A stretch of 64,000 nucleotides of DNA from Lumnitzera littorea (Eukaryota > Streptophyta > Magnoliopsida > Myrtales > Combretaceae). The notes beneath the pieces are model-generated. The model was not told where the DNA came from. It saw nothing but the letters and a program-made list of their open reading frames with translations, and did no database searches. Shown here piece after piece: positions 56,301-64,000 of this stretch; position 1 is the stretch's first letter; each line of letters begins with the position of its first letter. The DNA lies in assembly GCA_024138015.1 (NCBI GenBank), contig JAMXBB010000011.1, forward strand, positions 40,044,542 to 40,108,541, written 5' to 3'. Both the position numbers and the translations under genes were made by a program.

Positions 56301-59250
56301 TCTGCCATGTGGGTCAGTCAAAATAATCCAGAGGCAAGTCCTCTTCGTAAACAGTGTCCCCTGGTCATTGAAATAATTTTTTATAAGGAATTGAAACAAA
56401 CTTAAGAAACTAAGTAAATTTTCCTTAAGTTATACTCTTGACTAGTTTTTGAAAATTTTCCCTGTTTTTATCTAAAGTTTAATCGCGTATAACTTTTTCA
56501 TTTTAAATCCGATTTTTATGATCTTATAGTCAATCTTCATCGTTTTCGAGTGTACTTTAATGTGGTAAGGTTATATTTTCGAAATGAGATATACAATTCT
56601 GTCCATGGGTCAGAACAGTAGCGTTCCTCATGTGTTGGAGTGTTTTTGGGCCTTGTTTGGTAATTGGGCTTTTTAATAACTTAAGAAATTCTTTGGGCTT
56701 GGTCTTTAGATTTTATCCTAAGCTCAAAATACTCCTTAAGATCAGATTTACAACTTTGATTTATATTCCTAAGGCTAACAACCATTTCTTGGGCCTTTTA
56801 GTGGGCTTAAGTTGTCAAATGGGCTTGTTTTTGGTTCAAACTAAAGTTAATGATTTTGGTGGGCTTATGGGGCCTTAGGTGGATTTCTTATGGGATTCAA
56901 AACAACTTCTCTTGGTTCTTTAAGTTGCTGGTCAGATTTTTGTTGAAGGCCCATCTTAGAGTTCTAAGCTTGTTTTGAGAGTTTTAGGTCCGGTTTTGAG
57001 TTTTAGGCTTTGTATGCTAATCATACTTGCTTTGGTTAATCCTTTCACTTTGTTCTTTCACTTTTATCATATTTTTAGGCCTCATTTACCCATGTTCCAG
57101 ATCTGTTCATGTTGGTCCTAAGGGGTTCTTACTTGGTTTTTCAACTTGTTTCATCATTTCCTTAAGTGTAGGTGATAGATTATGCACTTAACTACTTGTG
57201 TATAAAACTTAACTTAAGTTTCCTTCCATCAAATGATCCTTTAACTCATGCTCCACATAAAGAAATAAAAGATCTTATACTTCATAAAACCTCCATATCA
57301 TAGCTCATGCCATACAAAGTTGATTTTTTTTCATAAAACTTCATGTGATGGATTTTTCCTTAACTTAAGTCTAGTTTTGAGCATGTTTAACTAAATGGAA
57401 ACAAAATCAACATTCAAATGATCATGGAACCTTCACGTCCAGCATGCTTACCCTTCACCAAAGTTCTCATTTCAAGATTTCCTTAGCTTAAAATCTTCCA
57501 TTCAAAGCATTAAACAAATGTCCATACAAAACACCAACTTTACATGCTCATATTTCAACTTCATGTAATGGTTTTAGGGTTTGTTTCTTAAAACGAATTT
57601 TTGTGCTATAACAACTCAAACCTTACTCATATCTTCAAGAAATCCAAGTCTTCTAACATAAATATTAATCCACACATCACAAGAATCACTTACTCGTCCT
57701 TAACGCAAAGTTTGGTGGTTGTGCACTAAGGTTCCTCTTAAGCCTTTAACTTTGCTTCCTCCTTTTTGCTTACCTTTTGAAACCCGAATCCTTTGGTCTT
57801 TTGGAAAAGGGGTTTATGAAAGATTCTAATGGTCTTAGATGATCTTAAATGATGAAAGAAAATGGCACATGAACAAAGAAAAAAATGCCGTGAGTTGAAG
57901 CTTTCAAAATGGAAGAAAATGGATTTTGTGGGGTAAAGTTGTTTCCCCTTTTTATGTTTGTTTCTAAAGAGAGAAAGATGAAGTGAAAATGAATTTGAAA
58001 GTGAGAGAAATGGGGAGGAGTGCAGCCGGTTGGAATGAAGAGAGAAGGAGTGTTTAAATGCCTTGAAAGTATTGTCTTAAAGCTTACAAAAAGTCAACAA
58101 TTGCAACTCTTGATGATGTAAGCATTAAGGGGTGAATAGTGATGTGTAAGAGGAAGTGATTGATGGGTGAATGACAAATGCATGGCCCCCCTTTCTCCCC
58201 TTTTTAGATCTGCCATGGGAAGTCTTTTAATGGCATGGAGTGGTCTTGTCACCTTTATTAAAGTTAAGCTCATGATTTCTTGTGAAAATTTGTCCATATG
58301 TAGTATAAGTGAAGAGGTGATAAGGAAATTGTCTTATCACTAGATTTTGATAAGTTATCAATTGATAAATGATTCCAACTCTCAATTGATAAGTTATCTA
58401 AGGTGATTGGTTGGTCTACTTATTTATGGTGTAAGGCTTATGCATGAAGATAAGGGCATAGCCTTATAGAAAATTGTTTTAGGATTTTCATCTTACATTG
58501 TTTTGTGATTTATGATTTGATTTTTGAAGAATTGTGAAATTTTCTAAAGTTGAATGAAATTATTCAAATTAAATTATTGATTAATTATTTAGGGTTAAAA
58601 TTCCTTAATGGTCTTAAGGTTTAGGGTTTTAAGTAGCTTTAGAGCTCGCAGTTCTTCAAGCTCGGGTTTTATCGACAATTGGCTTTTGAATTGTAAAAAT
58701 TTAATTTGTTCCTAAATATAAACTTAAGTTTTTGGTTTAGTTGATCTTTAGGAACGTTCGGGAGGTACTCCTAATCAAGTCTTAGGCCTACTAAAAGTAG
58801 GGTTTACACCATTGCTACTAAGTTAGGAAATCAAAAGGCTTAGAAGCGCGAATGCAATAAGAGAATTTCTTCTACCCCTTTACCTTATTTAAAGGCTTAT
58901 TAGTGATACTCAACTTTGTTCCTCGAGTAGTGATGTAAACCTAACCATTGCCCAACCTCCTAACGAAGAAGAAATGTTTGAAAAGTTGTACAATTAGCCA
59001 CCACAATTGCCAAATGCATAGCACCTCAAAAGCAAGCAACTAAATCCAGGTGTTTGAATTCAGACTACCCAGTGCAACCTTGAAATACTAGAAGAACTCA
59101 ACTAAGAACTTCAAAAAAGGAAGCCGTAGGCCAAGTTCAAAGGGTTTCACATACATTACAAAAGATTGAGCATTCCTTATGTCATATGCTCGCTGCCCTT
59201 CTTAAGGCTCCTCTACTTGCCACCTAAGCACTACTTCTATTACTCGATAG
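53390..59250 (-). pseudogene. Antisense gene of the Tat element: gypsy-type transposon domain plus coiled coil, with introns
   Basis: It reads on the minus strand, opposite to gag-pol. Exon 1 (about 59250-58809, continued at 55024-54777 after the solo LTR) has VMYVKPFELGLRLPFLKFLV, ALGSLNSNTWI, LFKHFFFVRRLGNG and VKG.KKFSYCIRASKPFDF, which fit the 'putative gypsy type transposon' family (Pfam PF04195), and ends LTIKVGDNRPLILDV. Exon 2 is 54706-54135. Exon 3 runs from 54062 to about 53390 and forms a long coiled coil: ENKARVEVERL, LVTLSDQERQ-like text, LLNQVNRLKDEKGKTEELSK. Intron 54063-54134 is supported by a GTAAGC donor, a TTGTAG acceptor and an in-frame join (SRYNE|LYNLL). A second intron, 54707-54776, has GTAAGT and TTTTGTAG but an uncertain phase. 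Antisense genes here are known in Tat elements such as Grande. Stops show decay; the function is unknown. Confidence 0.78.
55025..58808 (-). mobile_element. Second solo LTR, 3784 bp, inside the antisense gene
   Basis: This is the reverse complement of the solo LTR at 7762-11545, alignable end to end. In its own orientation it begins TGTAAACCCTAC and ends GGGTTGTTATA. A perfect 5-bp target duplication, CCATT, lies at 55020-55024 and 58809-58813. Removing the LTR and one CCATT rejoins the two halves of the antisense gene. It therefore inserted after the Tat element and later lost its interior by LTR recombination. Open frames inside (for example at 55788-56043) are incidental. Confidence 0.9.
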
Positions 59251-59871
59251 ACCAAACTCAACTTCTTCTCACTCGTTACATATGGAACACGAGAACATGC
59301 ATGCTTGTTTGTGCATGTCATTTGCAACAATTGACCAATCTCGGCCTCTTCGCCGTCTGGTAGGTACTGTCTGTAGATGTCTTAGTACGCACTCCCTCTC
59401 TTCCTAAGAAAGCATCATCGTGTCATCTTCTCTAATTACTACCATCACTTTGGGGGGAGTAGGCCACCACTTATAAACACCTCATTTTTACTCCCATTTT
59501 ATATTTTAGAATAGATTATAGGGTCCTAAAATTAGGAAAAATACAAAAAAAAAAAGAAAAATAAGAAAACTAAAAAATATGGAGTTAAGGAAAATACAAA
59601 AATAGAAAAATAGGAAAAAGAACAAAGATAAGAAATTTAGAAAAAAAAAACAAAAATATGGAAAAATTTAGAAAAATATATAAGAAATTTGTAAAATCAC
59701 AAAAAATTGAAAAAAATAAGAAATTTAGAAAATAGCAAAAATTTTTAGGTAGTTTAAATATAATAGATTTTTAATTTAAATAAACTTAAATAAAAGACCG
59801 TTGAATCTGGGTTTATATTTGAATTTAACCTAAGCTGACATAATCCATATATGCAATTTAGGACAAAGAAT
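59251..59871. other. Upstream flank of the antisense gene with an A-rich tract
   Basis: From about 59535 to 59735 the plus strand is a degenerate array of GAAAAATA/ACAAAAA units. No gene seen. The first coding part of the antisense gene may extend to about 59400. Confidence 0.5.
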
Positions 59872-59960
59872 AAGCCAATGGCTTAATGATAAAACAATTG
59901 GACTAAGCGTATGGACTTGGTTGGAGATTGCAAGTTCAAAACTCACCGGAGGCATGAGGG
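59872..59960 (+). other. tRNA-derived SINE-like head
   Basis: Polymerase III promoter-like boxes are present: TGGCTTAATGA (59879-59889) resembles the A box and AGTTCAAAACT (59934-59944) resembles a mutated B box (GGTTCGAAACT), about 45 bases apart. The stretch cannot fold as a sound tRNA by eye. It may be a SINE fragment; a clear tail was not found. Confidence 0.3.
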
Positions 59961-62900
59961 TAGTTTTTTATCTTTTCCTTTTTTTCAAGCTCTACGTATC
60001 GCCACATGTCAAGGCCTCATTGGGCCATGTATCTAATTGTGACACGTAGCGCTTTATAATTTGTCGGGACAACAAATATTCCTCCTCCCTTTTTCTTCTC
60101 CCTTTTCCTTTTTATTTCCCTCTCTTTCTTTTTTGAAAAAAAAAAAAAGATAGCAACATATACGCAAGGGAAGGGGAAAACCCATATTAAAAACACATAC
60201 ACACAATGTCCATGGGTAGATTTGTGTTTTTTTTTTTTTTAAAAAAAAACACAATGCATAAGGGGTTGGGGCTCCATTCTTAATTCATACAAGGGGATTG
60301 GGATTTTCAAAACACAGAAATAGTGAAGGGAGAGGAAGGAATTGATTTTTTTGAAAACACACATAAGGGGGAAAACATTGGAAACACAAAAAAAAAAAAA
60401 AAAGACATAACATATAGGAGGGGAAATTCACTTGGAATTGACATGCATAGGGGAGGGAGAAATTTTTTTTTTTAATTCACACCCATATATAAGTAAAGGG
60501 GATCGACTCTCTCTCTTTGGGACTAATTTTGAAACACCTAAGGTGGGGCCTTTGGACTCTCTCACTCTCTCTCTAGGCTTGATTCTCTCTCTAGACTTAT
60601 CTCTCCCTTACATACACTTAGGGGAAACCTCTCTCTTTTGGCCTTCTCTCTCTCTCAAAGCTACTGTGACCCATGACCATTGCACCTTCTTGACCCACTA
60701 CTTACCGTACAACTACACCTAACACCACAAACCCATCGCACCATCCCTCTCTCTCGACCCTTACCCCTAATCCTTAACATCACTGCATCAATGACCCACA
60801 GTAGTAGCAACAAACCATCACCGCCACAACTTCACTATGACCATCACACCCTCATCCACTCACCCTCTTAGATCTAATATACGGAGGCGACCCAAGCCCA
60901 CTACTGAACCAACCCTTCCCTTTCTCACCATCCTCCATCGATGCCATACCTCCTAGCTACAATGTAGATCTGCGACACCACAACACATCCTTGCCGAATA
61001 TGCATGTTACTACCCAATCCATGAACTACCGTACTAGGGTGGTTTTTCCCCAAACTACCACTATGGTTAAGCTTGTGGTGGTCCAAAACCTACGTCTATA
61101 GCCTCCTTCAATGCCCATGGCCACTGAACCCAGTACCTAATAACCATCATAGCTACCTAAACAACGACTACCTCCTAAACAGTCGTTGTTGGCCTCAGCA
61201 TGATTCCTACCCCCATTAATCCTAATAAAATACCTACGAAAGTGGGTTTACTCACTTTAAAGGCCATCAGAAATCATTTTTGACCACTCGTTGCGGTTGC
61301 TTCTACTTATCCATAGCTACACACGTGTGCAATATGTGGTCGGGTTAGCTAACCCAACCCTTGACTTGAAATCCAACCCACATTTGCGACTTAACTTACG
61401 CTCAACTACTCCAACCTGACCCTGCAACAGTGCTCAGTCCAACCTTACTCCATCTGATCCTTTTGCTTTAGCTTTTTTTGTTTTGTATTTTTTTTAAATT
61501 TATTTATTCTAATTGTAAATGTAATAAATAAAAAAAAAGAGAAGAAAAAGGAAGAAATACTTAGTTTATTTTCATGTTTTAATATAAAAAAAAGATAATA
61601 ATAATAAAAAGTAAATAAATGATAAAAAATGAAATAATTATAGAAATAATAAAGTTACCATATCACTTAGAAAAATTATTTTTCAATTAAATAAAATTAA
61701 TTTATCATTTTCTAAATTTAGGCCCTTTAGAATTTCCAAAAAATCAAACTAATTTAGGATCCGTAGAAATTTTTTTTAAAATAAATTGAAACGGGTAAAG
61801 AACGTAAACCCGGTAGTTTTCCAAAATTAAAATCAATCAACCTGCTATATTTTTGGTAAATGAATTACGGAAGTCTGATTCCAAATAGTAGGTATGTAGG
61901 CACTTGTACGTAAGTATAAAGCGACTTAAAATATGGAAAGTTTTTATTTTTTCCATCTTTGTTAAAATTTATGTAATATAACTAATTTAGTTACATGTTA
62001 TATGATTAGTCATTTAGAAATTAAAAAGGGTATATTTAAAAAGTGAAATTAAATTCGAAAAGTTAAAAAGTGGTATTAGTTTAGGGTATAATAAATTGGC
62101 CTCCAGATTTAGATCTCTCGTTTTCAGAAAAACCATTTTATGAAATGGTTTAATCGTTAGATCGGTGGTTAAGTTATAACTAATCCACTAAATTGGTTAT
62201 AACTTGACTTTTTTTCCTGACTCCGGTTGGGTAGCCACTCCAAAGTAATTTCAAAATGTAAAAAGAACCGGTTTTCTTTAAACCCTAGTCGAAGGTCAAT
62301 ACTAAATGGGTAAGGGTTTAGTACTAATTAGTTTAGAGAATACCTAATTTAAAAAGAATCGAGAGGGTGAAAAACCAGGCTCGACACCACCTCCTATTTA
62401 GGATGAGCTCTCGTAGCCCTTGTCCACCCCTCTTGATATAGACGGATGGGATGACTCACCTTGACTATTGGTTGTACTTTAACTAACCATTGTAAGAAGT
62501 TGGAAACAAACGAGAAAATACGTTTAGCTCGTGAGTTGAGATCTTGGCAAAGTTTCCCCTAAGTGAGCAAGACAAAGTGAAAAATGAATACCTAAGCCCC
62601 CCTTTATATAGACAAACAAAGGGAGAAGGAGAACAGTTTCCCTACTTTCAGAGAATGGACCTATGATAAGACGTGCGTTGAATCTCTATCTACATGCCTT
62701 ATTCCTTTAGCTAAGGGCCTTAATTGATCCTCATACGTGGATTTGTGATGTAACTTTACAACAGACCATCCCATGCATACAGCCGTTTTTCACAGACCAT
62801 CAATATACATTTCATTTCTTAATGACAACCATCATGACACATTAAGTAGTACAATAGTCATGTTAGTGGAGCAATGACCCAATGTGGGGAAAAATAACTT

Positions 62901-62996
62901 GGAACATGTAAGTAGCAAGACTAGGGCTTTATTTAGGGGACTGGCATTAGTCTATTTACATCACTTGGATTACTCTCCTCGTGCTTTAGCATTCAC
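59961..62996. other. Tat-element 3' region: pyrimidine-rich and A-rich, no gene assigned
   Basis: Poly-A and poly-T runs occur near 60130, 60230, 60390 and 60465. A CTCTCT-rich stretch spans about 60510-60680 and grades into C-rich DNA to about 61440 without a readable protein. A perfect 14-bp palindrome, GGGTTAGCTAACCC, lies at 61342-61355. AT-rich DNA follows to about 62380. The minus strand has TATATAAAGG at about 62603-62610, a possible antisense TATA box, but it is 3 kb from the antisense gene. Confidence 0.45.
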
Positions 62997-63009
62997 GAGA
63001 AAGGGAGGA
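62997..63009 (+). other. Polypurine tract of the Tat element
   Basis: GAGAAAGGGAGGA lies 4 bases before the 3' LTR start at 63014, as expected for the plus-strand primer site. Confidence 0.7.
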
Positions 63010-63013
63010 CAAG

Positions 63014-63730
63014 TGTTAATACTTGATTCTTGCTCGAACCAAGGGTCAGTAGGTGAAGCATATCACATGGAGCTCCGAGTGGGCACCCAGCAAGTAGTAG
63101 GCTCACATGTCATGCTATTACCCTCTTGTGAGTCAAGGAGCTTGCATTGATGAAGAATGCTAACTAAGGGCGAGCCAGTCCTTCTCATCACGACTTATCT
63201 GGTGGGCTAAATAACGAATGTCCAAATAGATCAATCCTCTACCATCGAACTGATGCTAGTCAATTGTTTGGGGAAGTCCAAGGCTCAACTCTTTCCATTG
63301 AGCATCACCTAATCCCTTAATTGGCGTCTTAGCTTGGCTTTTGTCTTTAGTGCTTATAACTTAATATAACTCATTAATGAGAGTCTAACATCCATAGTAT
63401 GGTTGGCGTGCTTTGTACTTTTACCCTTGCCAAATCATTGAGCTGTAGATTTAGTGGCTTGGTTAGCCATGACATGTTGCCTACAATAAAGCTCTATCAT
63501 CTACTATGAAGAGTACTATTTGCTAACAACCAGTACAAGCGAACCCCTAAGCACCATGTGTCCAAGTAAATCACATAAAAGGTGTCAAGTGCCAATAAAT
63601 AAGGCATTTGGATCTAGCTCTTTCGGATCCTTTTCTCTCTCTCACTTTTAACTTTCCAAATTTCTTCTTCTCCCTCTCTTTAGAGAATAGAAGTAAAAGA
63701 TATACATACACTAGGTGAAATAGCTTACCA
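63014..63730 (+). repeat. 3' LTR of the Tat element
   Basis: It starts TGTTAATACTTGATTCTTGC and ends TTACCA, so it keeps TG...CA termini. It aligns with 41770-42491 throughout. Differences are frequent and include many C/T and G/A changes. Confidence 0.82.
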
Positions 63731-64000
63731 GGTCTGATAAGTATTATGGGTAGCGAATATCTAAAGGAAGATGATGTAATGGGTTTTGATTGTGAACATG
63801 TATGGATATCACACACTAAGATACAAATACAGTTAAGGGTTTAAGCTTGAAATAAGGTTCGATACAACTTACGAACACTAAATGTTGCTCGGGATTCAAA
63901 TGAAGGTTAGATGCAACTTACTAATTGTTTCAAATGAGAAGGTTCACCATAATCTTAGGGTTAAGATTAATAAGATCGCAGGAAGGATTAATGAGTTTAA
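63731..64000. other. Right flank, no gene seen
   Basis: Unassigned AT-rich DNA after the Tat element. The first bases (GGTCT) do not clearly match those before the 5' LTR (GCTAT), so the target duplication is lost or the boundary is off by a few bases. Confidence 0.4.

Larger units (their letters stand above)
41770..63730 (+). mobile_element. Large Tat-lineage Ty3/gypsy retrotransposon with nested insertions
   Basis: Direct LTRs of 722 bp (41770-42491) and 717 bp (63014-63730) bound about 22 kb. Plus-strand order is gag, protease, RT, RNase H, a second (archaeal-type) RNase H, and integrase; then a tandem array and an antisense gene lie before the 3' LTR. RT-RH before integrase marks Ty3/gypsy, and the second RNase H marks the Tat lineage (Tat, Grande, Ogre, Retand). 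Removing the three later insertions (1765, 731 and 3784 bp) leaves about 15.7 kb. All genes are broken and the LTRs are clearly diverged, so the element is old. No clear target duplication remains. Confidence 0.85.

Noticed and set aside
60432..60871. Two Leu/Ser/His-rich plus-strand frames
   Set aside because: They come from CTCT-rich and CCA-rich low-complexity DNA, with no family motif.
62600..62612. TATATAAAGG on the minus strand as promoter of the antisense gene
   Set aside because: It is about 3 kb upstream of the first recognisable antisense exon in AT-rich DNA where such motifs arise by chance; no supporting element was seen.
62884..63150. 88-residue open frame spanning the polypurine tract and LTR start
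   Set aside because: It crosses the 3' LTR boundary of the Tat element, and the 5' LTR copy does not preserve the frame.
1..64000. CRISPR arrays, tRNA or rRNA genes, bacterial operons, plastid or mitochondrial inserts
   Set aside because: None was seen. Direct repeats are LTRs, tandem duplications or microsatellites, and no organellar or rRNA motifs were recognised by eye.

Overview
This window looks like repeat-rich nuclear DNA of a flowering plant, most likely a dicot. It is strongly AT-rich, has no operons or bacterial-type dense coding, and is built almost entirely of nested, decayed transposable elements: Ty3/gypsy LTR retrotransposons of three kinds, MuDR-type transposase genes, hAT-type elements and small MITEs. 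Almost every coding stretch is broken by stops and frameshifts. I found no intact host gene, no rRNA or tRNA gene and no CRISPR array. The species cannot be named from this sequence.

Layout. 1-7.7 kb is AT-rich DNA with an inverted repeat pair (about 3.5-4.0 and 7.0-7.4 kb) and an LTR fragment (4.88-5.39 kb). 7762-11545 is a complete solo LTR with a perfect 5-bp target duplication. 11.5-16.26 kb is unrecognised decayed DNA with one MITE, ending in a primer-binding site and a second copy of the 4.88-kb LTR fragment. 16.85-25.69 kb is a minus-strand Ty3/gypsy element with LTRs over 4 kb and only a gag gene inside; pol is missing. 27.65-30.72 kb is an Athila-like element with gag, protease and integrase but no reverse transcriptase/RNase H. 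32478-34508 is a non-autonomous hAT-type element. 34.5-37.2 kb is the only part resembling host gene DNA: exon-like fragments and a 5'-leader-like stretch on the minus strand. 37.7-41.3 kb holds two head-to-tail MuDR-type transposase pseudogenes.

From 41770 to 63730 lies one very large Tat-lineage Ty3/gypsy element (LTRs of about 720 bp). It contains gag, protease, RT, two RNase H domains and integrase on the plus strand, then an array of about 98-bp tandem repeats, and then a minus-strand (antisense) gene with a 'putative gypsy type transposon' domain, a coiled coil and short introns. Three younger insertions sit inside it: a hAT-type element (46070-47834) splitting RNase H, a 731-bp hAT MITE (50236-50966) in the tandem array, and a second 3784-bp solo LTR (55025-58808) splitting the antisense gene. 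This second solo LTR is of the same family and same length as the one at 7762, but inverted.

Nothing here forms a functioning pathway. The interest lies in the structure: exact target duplications, nested order, gag-only and RT-less derivatives, the intron-bearing antisense gene, and two different hAT-type elements that share a gene-leader-like segment.
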